Below, one piece after another: positions 42,170 to 54,560 of a DNA stretch of 64,000 bases; the first letter of the stretch is position 1, and each line of letters begins with the position of its first letter. The notes beneath the pieces are model-generated. The model had not been told where the DNA came from, ran no database searches, and saw only the letters and a program-made list of their open reading frames with translations. The stretch spans positions 37,696,001 to 37,760,000 of the forward strand of contig OZ231128.1 of the NCBI GenBank assembly GCA_965153355.1, read 5' to 3'. A program made the translations under genes and the position numbers. The stretch comes from Flaccisagitta enflata. Taxonomy: Eukaryota; Chaetognatha; Sagittoidea; Aphragmophora.

Positions 42170-42875
42170 AGATGGTGAGAGGGGTAGCGACCCCAAAGGG
42201 ACCAATGCAATGACCTATCCTTAGGCTCGTCGAAAATCATTGAGAATGGTCTAAATCACAACGCTGAAATTTGGGCTCAGAGGCTAAGATTTTGGTCTTG
42301 AGACTAAGATTTGGGCCTTGAGTGTGGGATTTGAGCATTGAGGCCGGGATTCTGGCCTCGAGGCTGGGATTTTGACCTCGAAAAATAGTTATTTTTCACC
42401 TAAAAATTACCAAGGGGTCTTTAAATCGGATTGACGTATTGTAAACCTTTATAGCTTGAAAACTACTGGGCAAAAAATCTTAAAATCTTTTGTGTATGTT
42501 GGTAATATGCCACCATTTTGCTATGCCTACTTTTGATATTTAACGCTTAATTGATGAAAGATAGCAAAACATTGTACTAACTACTACTTTAGGCTAAGTC
42601 AAAGCTGTAAAGGTTTACAATAAGTCAATCCGATTTAAAGACCCTGTAGTTAACTGGTTAATTTTGGTTAGTAAACTACAAAGGTTTTAAATTTTAACTA
42701 GTTAACAAGCTAGGATTTGAGCCATGAGCTTGGAATTTGAGCCTCAAGGCTAGAATTTGGGCCTTGAGGTTGGGATTCGAGCCTTAAGGCTTGGAGCCTT
42801 TAACTTAAGGGAGGAATTTCTCCATATGTAAAAGGGTAGGTCATCAGTCCCTCCGGAGCAGCTGCCCAAAAAGGA
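42170..42875. mobile_element. Family C-like element, degenerate
   Basis: GGGGTAGCGACCCCAAAGGG and AATGACCTATCC near the left, TCATCAGTCCCTCCGGAGCA and GCTGCCC inverted at the right (about 42840-42870). GAGGCTGGGATT-type units lie at both sides, plus an inner inverted pair (TTTACAATAAGTCAATCC and partner). Confidence 0.6.
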
Positions 42876-42966
42876 AACTAGTCATTCACTAGTCATTCAC
42901 ATAAATGTGTTGTCATGATGAAACGACCATTATTTTTTTTCTCACCTACCTACTTATTTCTCGCAG

Positions 42967-43074
42967 AATAAAATCGGAGTGTGGAGACTTTTAACCTTGT
43001 CATACAAAAGGAGGACTTCGAGAATCACGGTGCATCTAGATACAGAAGTGCAGAACAAAGAGCTAACATTGAGG
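42967..43074 (+). CDS. Exon: laminin-G-like domain, part 3
   Basis: Acceptor TATTTCTCGCAG, donor AGG|GTAAGG. The 108-bp phase 0-0 exon reads NKIGVWRLLTLSYKRRTSRI then TVHLDTE. The W-x-x-L-x-L-S-Y-x-R pattern corresponds to the W-h-x-v-x-v strand of laminin-G domains. Confidence 0.75.
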
Positions 43075-43400
43075 GTAAGGATGCTCGCCTTTAGAAAAAT
43101 CTCGACAATTTTGATCATCTTCGCACATAATATTGAATTACAGATGTGCTTCAATAGAGCACAAGTCAATGGACTAAACTAAATCATGGCGAAGCTGCCT
43201 TTTTGCAAATATAGAAGGAAAAAAGAATTCGGCCTCTGCTTGTCTGAGATCGTTCAAGATTTAGAAATTGAATACATGGTTAAATGGGTAACCGCTCTAG
43301 GGGTTATGATTGAGTCGAGGCGAAACTGGCACATTTTGATCTTCACCCGATTGTTTTTAATGGCCTCCTGACTAACTAGTGAGTTACTACTTAATTTCAG

Positions 43401-43467
43401 AGCGTCGATGGGCGACCATTTTTCGGCTTCATGAACGTGGAAGTCATCTTTGGTGGAGACGGATCAA
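43401..43467 (+). CDS. Exon: laminin-G-like domain, final strand (3' border uncertain)
   Basis: Acceptor ACTTAATTTCAG. The frame SVDGRPFFGFMNVEVIFGG resembles the terminal strand of a laminin-G domain. Donors at 43453 (GTGGAG) and 43468 (GTGAAA) both leave one base and join in frame with the 44125 exon. Read through, the frame instead ends at TGA 43524-43526, so an alternative product ending here is possible. Confidence 0.6.
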
Positions 43468-44124
43468 GTGAAAAGCAAATTGAGAGAGATTTCATCATAA
43501 GAAAACCTAGAGTAGAGAGCTGAAATTTTGAAGAGCAGTAGCGGACACACAAATTATTAATAATGGATATTTGGACACAGACATAAGGACGAACAGACAT
43601 AGAAAGTTTGTGATAGACATGCGAGGTCGCATCAAAAAATCGTTCATCTAATCGTTAGCTGTAATACTTGCACACGGAACATGTAGGGAGGCTTGGGCCG
43701 CTTGGCAGGCAGGGCTGTCAACAGTAAAATTGACGGACCCACCATCTGACCGATGACTTTTTCTGTGAAAGTATTGCGCATCTGTAAACAAGTGACGCTG
43801 GGTCGCAACATCGTTGCGGACGGGTGGGCATGGGGCATCCAACCTCCATCTACAACCCAACACTCACCCCCACACACATATAAGCATATACAATAAGTAT
43901 CTCTCACGCTCGCTTTTCCACTTTTCGACTCGATCATCACCGACCAATGGACTGACCAACCAACCAATGGACCGACAGACGGCGTGTCCGCTGCTAAAGG
44001 AGCAAGCGTAAACAAAGCTTTTTATCCATCATTGCTCATGTCGTTAAGCAAAGCTTCAATCGGTACCATCACTGTCATGAGCCCATGAGTATGAAAATCG
44101 TTTCTTTTTATTACCAATCTAAAG

Positions 44125-44900
<776 letters not shown>

Positions 44901-45111
44901 AAAAAGGGCATATGATCAGACGTAGATGGAGAAGCTAAAAGTCGTTTAGCGGAATGACCACATATCTAGATCATCGGCCCATCATTGTCTTTGGTTCCTC
45001 CATAAATCTGGGCGCATTTCTAGTCAGAGACAATCGCGTTTTTAACGGGCCACTCGGTCGCTCGCTACGTTCGATCGCTCGCACCGCTCACTCCACTCAC
45101 TGGCTCCACAG

Positions 45112-46458
45112 TAGGGCCAACGGTTTTTGCATCAAATCAATTGAACACCCCAGCCTGCAGCTTTTTTAAATAGACTATGTCTATACTGTTGAAAACTACT
45201 CGCTATATGACTTTTCTCCATGGTGGTTGTGGTAAAAATATCAAATTTAGGTCATTTTGGCCGCCAAATTGGGCCACTTAGCCTTGGAAATCAAACCTAA
45301 AATCCATGAGATTATAAAACTAGAGCTCAAGATCTCACTAGTGGTGCAATCCGCATGTTTCTATCATTTTAGATTTGAGAGCATTTCAAAGATGAAAGGG
45401 TTTGAAGGGAAAATGGCAGCTTCAATTTCAGAGGCAATTTAGACATTTTTCACCAATTTCAATATTTCGCGGCTTTGGATGAACCAATCTGCATAAAATG
45501 TGTGATCAAATTGAAGAGTTTTTCCTGGTCTAGCTGATGGTAAAAAAATTTTTGATCAATATTCCCCCCAAAAAATTTTAGAGACTGTGGAAGCAGGTGC
45601 AAAAAATCGATTTTTTTTGCAAGTTGTTTAATTTTGGATGAAAAATTAGGCCACTTCCAATTCATAAAAAGACTTAAAATCCATAAGCAAAATAAAGAAC
45701 TGCTCAGGAGCTAACCAGTGGTGCAATCGGCGTGTCAATATGTTTTTGCATTTAGATTTTATAGAACTTCAAAGATCTAAGGGTATGTCAAAATAATAAT
45801 TTTTGGGTATTTTAATCTTTGAAGTTCTATAAAATCTAAGTGCAAAAACATATTGACACGCCAATTGCACCACTGGTTAGCTCCTGAGCAGTACTTTATT
45901 TAAGTCTTTTTATGAATTGAAAGTGGCCTAATTTTTCATCCAAAATTGACCAATTTGCAAAAAAATCGACTTTTTTGCACCTGCTTCTACATTTCTCAAA
46001 TTTTGGGAATATCGATCAAATTTTTTACCATCAACAGGAAAAACCTCAAATTGATCACCAATTTTATGCAGATTGGTTCATCAGCAAATATTGAAATTGG
46101 TGAAAAATAAATTGCCACTGAAATGAATTTATACTCCTTCAAACCCTTTCATCTTTGAAATGCTCTCAAATCTAAACGAAAAATGATAGAAATATGCGGA
46201 TTGCACCACTAGTGAGATCTTGAGCTCTAGTCTTATAATCTCATGGATTTTAGGTTTGATTTGGCGGCTAAAATGACCTAAATTTGACATTTTTACCACA
46301 ACCACCATCGAGTTATGATCAAAATATCAAATCTGGCACCTCTAAATCACGGAGAAAAGTCATATAGGGAGTAGTTTTCAACAGTATAGACATAGTCTGT
46401 TTAAAAAAGCTGCAGGCTGGGGTGTTCAATTGATTTGATGCAAAAACCGTTGGCCCTA
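45112..46458. mobile_element. 1,347-bp palindromic hAT-like MITE with 8-bp target duplication
   Basis: Ends TAGGGCCAACGGTTTTTGCA and its inverse. Flanking 8-mers are CTCCACAG (45104-45111) and CTCCGCAG (46459-46466), one mismatch. The arms are inverted along nearly their whole length, centred near 45815. TAGGG-type ends with 8-bp duplications fit hAT. It interrupts the CTCGCTC repeat seen whole at 7095-7300. The arms share a block (TGGTGCAATCCGCATGTTT) with the 9-kb transposon arms. Confidence 0.8.
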
Positions 46459-46644
46459 CTCCGCAGCACTCTGCTTCACTATGCTTGCTTCGCTCGCTCG
46501 CTCCGTTCACGGACTTGCTCACTCACTTCGCTCACGCCCTTGCAGGACAGTAAAATTTATGAATATGTGTTCACGCTGTAAACGCATTTTACAGGAACAA
46601 ACGAGTTTTTGGTCATCACTAGAAACACGCCCTTTCTCTCCCAG

Positions 46645-46854
46645 AGCGTAGAAAATGTGATTCGAGTTCCGCAGAGGCGAATCTGCGTTGTGACGTCGAC
46701 CATCCAATCTGCGTCGATGACCATTTCATCAACCATCAAACCAACAATAACAACAACAACAACGACAACAACAATGATCTCGATAATCAAGGCAACAATG
46801 GCAACGAACAAAATCCCGATGCATCCAAGCGTCAATATGTCGGCTTATGTTACG
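46645..46854 (+). CDS. Exon: cysteine-rich module 2 with Asn-rich linker
   Basis: Acceptor TTTCTCTCCCAG, donor TACG|GTAAAT. There is no ATG in frame, so ATG-based ORF calls miss it. The frame gives RRKCDSSSAEANLRCDVDHP then ICVDDHF, a linker of Asn/Asp/Gln/Gly residues encoded by an AAC-rich run, and VGLCY. The phase (one base in and out) matches both neighbours. Confidence 0.7.
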
Positions 46855-47191
46855 GTAAATATCAGTTACAGAAACAAAACCGAAGTCCAGGAAAAATGAG
46901 ACAAATATGCATATATATGGGAACACCTTCATAAATTCTATCGGATATAATTTTTTGTCATGACGGCCAGACGGAATCGTATTTATATATGAGGTTTTCA
47001 TTTACCCGATGAATTGAATTTTTTTCACTTTTCTCTTGTCTTTACTTTGTTCGCGCACTTTCTCGTGTTAAATCATAACAAAGCGAAAGGCAAAACAGAA
47101 AAGAAACACACAAAAAAAAAAAAAAAAAAAACCTTTCTGCACTAGTTGTAGTTTTTGAAACTTTTCGTTTTGTTTACTTTCCCATTTACAG

Positions 47192-47278
47192 AGTGCATAA
47201 AAGATTTGGATTGCGACTCACGTTGGGGACCCGGCAAACTGAAATGCGACACCATAACCCGTCAATGCAGAGTGAAAG
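47192..47278 (+). CDS. Exon: cysteine-rich module 3
   Basis: Acceptor TCCCATTTACAG, donor AAAG|GTAAAA. The frame reads ECIKDLDCDSRWGPGK, then CDTITRQCRVK, the same C-x5-C...C-D-T-x5-C module as the 44125 exon. It is a symmetrical phase 1-1 exon. A 110-bp (GT)n tract lies in the following intron. Confidence 0.75.
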
Positions 47279-47459
47279 GTAAAACCGCAGAAAAAGAAAA
47301 AAGACAACTAGAATTGTGTTTGCGACAGATCAGATCAGATGGCGTCAAATATTGTCATCGTTTGAAATTGTTATCAGAATATCGGTTGCGATTCTATAAA
47401 ATGCTTTATCTGTACTTTGGTCCATGGTACAAAATGTGCGAATACGCGCATTGTGTGTC

Positions 47460-47478
47460 AGTGTGTGTGTGTGTGTGT

Positions 47479-47551
<73 letters not shown>

Positions 47552-47570
47552 TGTGTGTCTGTGGGTTTGT
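47460..47570. repeat. (GT)n microsatellite in an intron
   Basis: About 110 bp of GT with CA/CTG interruptions. Confidence 0.95.
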
Positions 47571-47920
47571 GTGTGACTGTGTGTGTCTGGGTGTGAGAGG
47601 TGTACGGCGCTGCCTACCCGTCCTTAACAATGCTGTAACCCCGGGTGGGCCGGGTTACTTTTGCATGCAAAAGACTCCATTTATTCTTTCAAAAACAGAC
47701 ACAAGCGCCCCCTTTAAACCATTTGCGTGTGTGTTTGTTTTACATGCGTCATAGCCAATGTACTTATGGTTAGTCCGTCGGTCTATCGGTTTGTTTAACC
47801 GCTTCAAAAGTCGTGGATCGCATGGCGGAACAAGTAGATAACGCATCGAGTTGCCCCATCATATTTGTTTAATCTTTGCCGTCAACTTTCATATTCAAGG
47901 CGTTAACTTTCATATTTAAG

Positions 47921-48082
47921 GAAGCAGCTTGAAAGAATCGAGCATCACCGCGAGCTCCAAAGGGACGATGGGCTTCCAGGAGCCTGAGGCGCTTCTCGAC
48001 GGGCATCTCGGGTCGGAAGCGGAAGGAGAATCCGGAAGTCAATTTGGCAATTTCTACTTGTCGGTCTCAACGCGTCAAAACG
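47921..48082 (+). CDS. Exon: discoidin (F5/8C) domain 1, N-terminal part
   Basis: Acceptor TTCATATTTAAG, donor AACG|GTGATT. The frame gives SSLKESSITASSKGTMGF then EPEALLDGHLG. The I-T-A-S-S...A-L-L-D-G pattern is the conserved start of F5/8C domains, which bind carbohydrates or lipids. Phase 1-1. Confidence 0.75.
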
Positions 48083-48188
48083 GTGATTATCATGGCTTTG
48101 AACGCATTAAAGACCAGGCCAGGGTTTTAAGGGGCACCTGAGTCACTGATCCCGGTCTTGAGACCAATGACTAGCTGGTCTTAAGGAA

Positions 48189-48385
48189 ACAAGGCCAGAT
48201 ACACGGCTACCCTAGTCGCGTGCGGGTGGGCAGGGGCAGTGATACAAATGCCTAACCAAGCATTAGGGAAGGAGGGGTAATGCAAAAAACGCCCACAAAC
48301 GCCAAAAAAGCATAAAGTGTGACAGACCAACCGACCGACAGACAGATGGACGGAGCGGGTCACAGAGTCGCGTGCACGCGACTAT
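48189..48385 (+). mobile_element. Family A element
   Basis: ACAAGGCCAGATACACGGCT, GTGCGGGTGGGCAGGGGCAG, an ACCAACCGACCGACAGAC array, then GGTCACAGAGTCGCGTGCAC and GCGACTATCAA. It is complete and lies in a discoidin intron. Confidence 0.8.
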
Positions 48386-48625
48386 CAATATCGCAGCCAT
48401 GAGAAAATATAGCATTACGGCACTCAGATAAAGAACGTCATGGTAGGGGTGAAGGGGTGGGGGATTTAGCTTGAACTGGTCCTCCCATCCCCCATATGCG
48501 CTGAATAATCCCAAATTTCAATCACTTCTGTACAGGTTATTACATTCTACCTGTAATATATACTCTGTTTTTTTGTTCGCCTTCGTCCATGTAACTCTTA
48601 TGATATAGATCTTTTATTTTCCCAG

Positions 48626-48802
48626 ACGATGCAACTGGAGATGACGTCGAGTTTGGTTGTTTTTCGACGACAACAGAGGACGGTCCTTGGGTGAGATTCA
48701 ATTTGGGCGGAGAGAAAGTCGTCTTCGGGGTTCGAATCATCGGCTTGTCGGAAACATCCATGCCGATCTCTGTCAAAGTCGGCAGCGATAATCAAGTCGT
48801 CG
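48626..48802 (+). CDS. Exon: discoidin domain 1, central part
   Basis: Acceptor TTTATTTTCCCAG, donor GTCG|GTGAGT. The frame gives FGCFSTTTEDGPWVRFNLGG, then VVFGVRIIGLSE and ISVKVGSDNQ. The W-V-R-F-N-L-G motif followed by V-x-V-G is the core of an F5/8C domain. Phase 1-1. Confidence 0.8.
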
Positions 48803-49721
48803 GTGAGTAGTTGGCTGAAAAAATGATTTCTGACCAATACAGCCCCTGCCCAGCCACATTACAGCCCCACCCACTTACCGCCCCTGCCCGACCGCCAGCG
48901 ACTTCTTATTGACCGTGTATCTGGCAGGCCTGATTTTAGCTATTACTTTAACTGAGCCTATCAGGCTCGCTTTCGCGCTTCTCGCAATCAGACAGAGTCC
49001 GTTCGGAACACAGCAAGCCCGATAAAGGATGTCGTAAAACGCTAATTTGCATATTGAAGTTTCTACGGAAAATATTTTGTTTGGGCGGAAATAAATTTTT
49101 TTTCCCCGATTGATCACTGAATTAGACTACCTTGTAATCATCAAAATCTATTAGGAGGAATAAACCAAGTACTTCTGTCAGCTTCAACATCATTCCGCAA
49201 CAAACTTTCTCTTTCCTGACTTGACCCATTGGATTTTATGTTGGAGAACCATTATACAAAGAGATCCACCTGCGGCATTTCGAACTCACTATTTTTGGTA
49301 ATGATTGTTTCCTTATTTGAAGCGATCCGAGGATCGGGTCGTCACCTCAATTGAGCAACGAAACTGCCGAGTGCCGACTGCCGCGTAATATGTTATTCCC
49401 CTCCCCCAAAAGACCGGCGACTAAGCATGACGCAACCTAGGATGACTTGCGGTTTGTCACTCAAGAAGGGCAAAAGACGCACGTTCTGACCCCGTACTTT
49501 ATCAGAACACAACAACTGACAGACGAGCCAGTGAATAGACAATTCCTCACACGGAATAGCCGATCTGCGTGATTCGGTATGCAAAAAAAAAATCGAATGA
49601 GCCTCCCGGGCTCACATCCAGCAAAACAGGAAAGCCCGTCAGCAAAATAGAGAGCATCGTGCTCGCGGGCTAGCTTCAAAATCAGGCCTGGAATGTCCGG
49701 CCTTGTTTTTTTTCTTTACAG

Positions 49722-49880
49722 GCGGGAGCGCATTGAATTGCGGCGAGGAACGGACTTATGCGTTGCCAACTTTAGACGTTGCCTGCTCATCTCCGCTTTT
49801 GGGCAGATTCCTTTGGATTTTCAATCCAAATAGGAATAAACGAATCAAACTCTGCGAAGTGGAAATATTCTCCACTGCTG
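49722..49880 (+). CDS. Exon: discoidin domain 1, C-terminal part
   Basis: Acceptor TTTTCTTTACAG, donor GCTG|GTAGTA. The frame gives GGSALNCGEERTYALP, CSSPLLGRFLWIFNP and RIKLCEVEIFST. The L-C-E-V-E-I ending is diagnostic for F5/8C domains. Phase 1-1. Confidence 0.85.
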
Positions 49881-50699
49881 GTAGTAATTTCATTGTAGTA
49901 GTTGTGACTATAAAATTGTCTGAAAGTCTTTGTTTACTACATTTACCAGATGGCGCATTGACTAATTGTCATTTCCCGAAAAAAGGAGGTATCTAATGAC
50001 TACTGTACTGGGAGAACAATCGAAGCACAGAAATATTTGACAAATGAGCTTACAGTAACTTACAGTAGCTTACAGTTAAGCGGTTTTTGACAATGCCATT
50101 TTCCATCTAAACAACCAACTGACTGAGTGACCAATGATCAACAAATGTTTATATACGTGACTGACAGCCCAATGTATTGAGTACATTCTCGTCTATAACC
50201 ATAGCACAAAAAAAAAACGGAACAAAATGTTTTCTAAAGATTTAGATCCATCCAATGAAAAAAACATAGCAAAATCCATGACCGTTTGAAAGCTCTGCGA
50301 AAGATCTTCAAATAGAAGCATGCTGAATTTGTTCTGTCATTGTCGTTAAAAATGACATAACAACTAAAAGTAGTCATATTTATTAAAAAGATTGAAGTCA
50401 TGTCTAATTTATTTCTCTTTTATTATTTCGTGGAAAAAAATCCAGCAACGATTTTCAGTTTTTGAGATTCAGGTTAAATTAATGTTTCCCCTTTTGTGTA
50501 ACAATTTGAGAGATTGAGTCAGGGCTCAAATCGCCCGTGGCTGGTGTTGAGAGTGATGCAGAGGTGGAAGAGGGCAGCACACACCTTCTGGAAAAGCAGG
50601 CACTGTCAGGACCATGCACTTTAGGCACTGAATTTTAATCTTTTTATTTTTTTCATTTCATAATTTTTAAAGATCTGATATTTTCATCGATCTCAATTT

Positions 50700-51055
50700 T
50701 AGGCCCTATGTAACAACAAAAATGAGTTTAGCAGAGGGCAGAGGGTGGAGGAGGGAGATGGGGTAGGGAGGGAGATGGGGAAGGAGGTGGAAGAGAAGGG
50801 AAGAGTAGAGAGATGAGGTGGGAAGGAGGGAGAAGGAGGTGTGGGAGGAGGCGGGGTGGGAGAAAGGAGGAGGTGAGAGGGGAGGTATGAGGAAGGAGGA
50901 GAGGAGAGAGGGGAGTAGGAGGAATGAATGGAGGAAGCAGTGGGGGCTGGAGGAGGGGAGGGTTGGAGAGAGTGGAGAGGGAGAGGAAAGGGAGAGGAGG
51001 AAGGAAGGCAGAGGGAGAAGAGAGAGGGAAGATAAGGCATGCAGAGTTAAAGGCA

Positions 51056-51102
<47 letters not shown>
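50700..51102. repeat. GGGAGG-type purine block and (CA)n
   Basis: Degenerate GGGAGGAGG sequence 50735-51030, then (CA)n 51057-51102. 51170-51560 resembles the MITE at 55339-55713 (shared AAAGATCTTTTGCAGAGCTT) but its ends are unclear. Confidence 0.85.
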
Positions 51103-51107
<5 letters not shown>

Positions 51108-51611
51108 TTACACACACACTGCGTGAATGCAATGAGGAAAAAAACTAAACAAAGTAATCTTACGATTTTCCAGTCATGAAACACACTGGCCAAAAAAAAA
51201 ATGGAAAATAAATTGATTTTTTTTCTTAATCATTTTCTAAAGATTATAAATTTCTTTCATTCTAGACCAATCCCAGGTTTGTATCTCAAACCGTTTAAGA
51301 GTTACAGCTTGTCAAAGTGAACTACTTTATTTTTAAAACCTTTTTATTCAATTTGACCGCAAATTGAATAGGGCAATGTTTTCATTCATTCTTATGCCAT
51401 TTCTAAACGGATAAAGCTAGAATGACCAGCAACGTCGCATTTGAAAGATCTTTTGCAGAGCTTTCTGACGATTATGAATTTTCTATGGTGTAGAGTCTTC
51501 ACTATAGCAAAAATCATCCAAACAAGTTGTTCCGTTTTTATTGTGCTATGGTTACAAATCATAATGATTTTCGTTGTAACCGAGTTCTCACCACTTATGG
51601 CCTTGGTTCAG

Positions 51612-51795
51612 TTCAATCACGAATCAAAGTGACTGCGTCCTCACGGTCACGCGGTCCGCGCGCCGATTTGTCCACTCTTAAAGATGGCGTCATTTTACGC
51701 GCCAACTCAACTCGGCACGAATACGATCGAGGATGTTTTCAGACGGAAAATGGCACCAATCATCTCATCGTTATCGATCTTCTAAGACGGCAAAG
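51612..51795 (+). CDS. Exon: discoidin domain 2, N-terminal part
   Basis: Acceptor CCTTGGTTCAG, donor AAAG|GTTTCT. The frame gives RIKVTASSRSRGPRADL, STLKDGVILRANS, GCFQTENGTNHLIVIDLLRR. It aligns by eye with the first discoidin repeat (ASS...L-K/L-D-G...G-C-F...I-D-L). Two bases are left over. Confidence 0.75.
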
Positions 51796-51890
51796 GTTTC
51801 TATTCTAATGTGCAACTAGAAATATAAGCCATGGTGCAGTCCATCTCATTTTCTTTTCCATGATATTCAATGTTAAGAACTTTTTCTTAG

Positions 51891-51965
51891 AGAGGTTGTT
51901 TGCTTTGTAATGCGTTGTAATGCGATAACTAGACTATCTGAACATGAAAAAAATATCCAATGGCG
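51891..51965 (+). CDS. Exon: discoidin domain 2, short central strand
   Basis: Acceptor ACTTTTTCTTAG, donor GGCG|GTAAGA. The frame R|EVVCFVMRCNAITRLSEHE aligns with EKVVFGVRIIGLSE in the first discoidin domain, supporting a real exon. However, it leaves two bases while the next recognised exon needs one. A tiny missed exon, a different border or an indel must lie here. Confidence 0.5.
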
Positions 51966-52024
51966 GTAAGAATGCATGAGGCAAAAATCGAAACTTTGTG
52001 CATGTTTCATTCCATTTGCGTTTT

Positions 52025-52640
52025 CTCAGTTTTCCAAGTTTTCCAGTTTTCCAGTTTTCCAGTTTTCCAGTTTTCCGCTTTTCCAAGTTTTCCAAGTTTT
52101 CCAAGTTGGCAAGTTTTCTAAGTTTCATTACATTTCTAAGTCCATCACATTTCATTACATTTCATTTCATTTCATTTCTAAGTTCATTGCATTTCTAAGT
52201 TTTCTAAGTTGTCTAAGTTTTCTAAGTTTTCTACGTTCTCTAAGTTTTAAAAGTTTTTTTACATTTTCGTTTTCTAAGTTGCGTTTTATAAGTTGCGTTT
52301 TTTAAGTCGCGTTTTCTAAGTTGAGTTTCACTAATTCACAGTGTATGTCAAAATTGGTTACACTAGTTACTGCGATGGTGAGTGATAGCTAATTTATTTT
52401 ATTTCAATCAACTCTGTGTCTATCCCATTATGTCATACAGGGTTGATCAAGTGGTGATATTCCCATCTTCTCCAATCTTCCCATCCTCCCATCTTCCCAT
52501 CTTCCCATATTCTCCCATCTTTCCATCCTCCCATCTCCCCATCCTCCCATCTTCCCATCTTCCCATCTTCTCCCCATACAGGGTTGATCAAGTGGTAATA
52601 TTCCCATCTTCTCCGCGCTTCTCTGACTCCATTTTCCCCT
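52025..52640. repeat. TTTTCCAAG / TTTCTAAG and CCATCTTCC repeats around the 52342 micro-exon
   Basis: A 10-bp degenerate pyrimidine repeat at 52025-52320 precedes the micro-exon. CCCATCTTCC-type repeats at 52455-52570 lie between two copies of ACAGGGTTGATCAAGTGGT (about 52438 and 52578). Confidence 0.85.
52342..52377 (+). CDS. Exon: discoidin domain 2, micro-exon
   Basis: Acceptor TAATTCACAG, donor GATG|GTGAGT. This 36-bp exon encodes YVKIGYTSYCD, matching ISVKVGSDNQ of the first discoidin domain. It joins the next exon in phase 1. The junction upstream is out of phase (see the 51891 exon). Confidence 0.55.
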
Positions 52641-52646
52641 TCCAAG

Positions 52647-53087
52647 TCAAAACTGGAGTCACCAACGCAGTTGGCGCGGCAAAGATTTGCGGCAAAGTCT
52701 TCAACGAACCGCAGCAACAGCATCGACCCAACGTGCAGCAACAACGACAAATGCACCAACAACACGTTTGGCGACAAGAACAGCTGCGACAGCAACGACG
52801 ACAACAGCAACGATGGGATTGGTGGCGGCAAGATAGCGCCGCCTTCTCGCAACAGCGGCAACAACAACAACAACAACAACAGCTGCAGGAAAACCTGTGG
52901 CATCAATCGCAATACCGTCAGCGGCAACAGGAACTTCTGTGGCAGCAACAACAGCGAGCGGAGAGACAGAGTGAAGTGGAGCCTATCGTAGCAGACTGTA
53001 ACACGGAAGCCAGATTCGTCTTTGTTCAGTCGCTTTCGTGGGAGTCGAAAGTATTCGGAATATGTGAAGTCACAGTCGTGGATCAAG
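52647..53087 (+). CDS. Exon: discoidin domain 2, C-terminal part with Gln-rich insert
   Basis: Acceptor CCCTTCCAAG, donor CAAG|GTTAGT. The frame begins VKTGVTNAVGAAKICGKVFN and ends CNTEARFVFVQSLSWESKVF then GICEVTVVDQ, the I-C-E-V end of an F5/8C domain. Between them lie about 85 residues rich in Gln, Arg, His and Trp encoded by CAA/CAG-dense sequence. The +1 shadow frame (Asn/Ser/Asp/Gly/Cys-rich) is also open and looks unusually protein-like. Phase 1-1. Confidence 0.75.
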
Positions 53088-53174
53088 GTTAGTTGATTGA
53101 GCTCTGTTATTATTAAAATCTTTAACTAATATCTTCACCCTCAGCATCAGTTTTTTTCTAGATCGTCCTAAACA

Positions 53175-53445
<271 letters not shown>

Positions 53446-53744
53446 TTCACGAACTATTTACAACACTGATTGATTGATATTAACCAACGCCCAAAACAGA
53501 CAGACTGATGGATAAATAAACGTGAAGATGTAAAAAAAATCGATATTGCTTGCTTTTGAACAACGTATTCAGTGGATACAACACATGTGTCCTAGTTTGT
53601 GACCTCTGCTCGTATTTCCTCTCGCGCCGTTGGTTGGATCGGAAATTTAAAATGACATGATGGAAAATCATGACTTGGATGACACTTTGGAAATGATTTT
53701 CTACCGTTTGTCCGATTTCTGCACCTGATGCCTCTCCTTTTTTT

Positions 53745-54560
53745 GGGCAGCGGCCCCGAAGGGGACGAAGTCCTGTAGAACACAGGGGGACTTTTGTTCG
53801 TCCATCCGTCCGTTCGTTCCTTTGTTCGTTCATTCGTTCGTCCGTCCCCCCCCCTCATCAGGCCTCTCAGGCCTCAATTCAGGCCTCTTAAGCCTCAAAT
53901 CCCCCTCTCAGGCTTGAAATCTGGCAGGTCAGAGGGCTTTTCACAAAAAACCCTTAAGTGACCGTTAAGTGACCCTTAAGGGTTTCGTGTGAAAAGCCCT
54001 CAGGCCTCAAATCTGGCCTCTCAAGCCTCAATTCTAGCCTCTCAAATCTGGCCTCTCAGGCCTCATCTGGCCTTGAAGGCCTCAAATCTGGCCTGTCAGG
54101 CCTCACACCTGGCCTTGCAGGCCTCAAATTAGCCCTCTCAGGCCTCAAATTAGCCCTCTCAGGTCTTAGATCTAGCCTCTCAAGCCTCAAATCCAACCTC
54201 TCATCATATGGCCTGTCAGGCCTCAAATCCGGCCTGTCACACCTGATGGCCTCAAACCTGGCCTCCTGAGCCTCAAATTAGCCTTGGGAAAGCCTTCATA
54301 CTCTTGAAGGCCTTCAATCAGCTGATTATAGCATCTCATCAACATTTTCAGGCAGGACAACTCCTGTGTTCTACAGGACTTGCCCTTTGGTTCTCGCGTT
54401 GCCCTGCTCCCTCACACAAATTCACATCATGCAAAGCAGGGCTTGGTACGCTTTACCACATATTGCCCTTGGGCGACCTGTTTGTATTCCCGTCCGCCCG
54501 TCCGCCCGTCCGCCCGTCCGCCCGTCCGCCCGTCCGCCCGTCCGCCCGTCCGCCCGTCCG
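53745..54560 (+). mobile_element. Family C element with CTCAGGCCTC minisatellite and CCGTCCGC array
   Basis: GGGCAGCGGCCCCGAAGGGG at 53745, TCCTGTAGAACACAGG (53771-53786) inverted at about 54363-54378. The interior has CAAATCTGGCCTCTCAGGC-type units. An inner hairpin pairs AAAACCCTTAAG with CTTAAGGGTTT near 53950-53990. It ends in a CCGTCCGC array. Confidence 0.75.
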
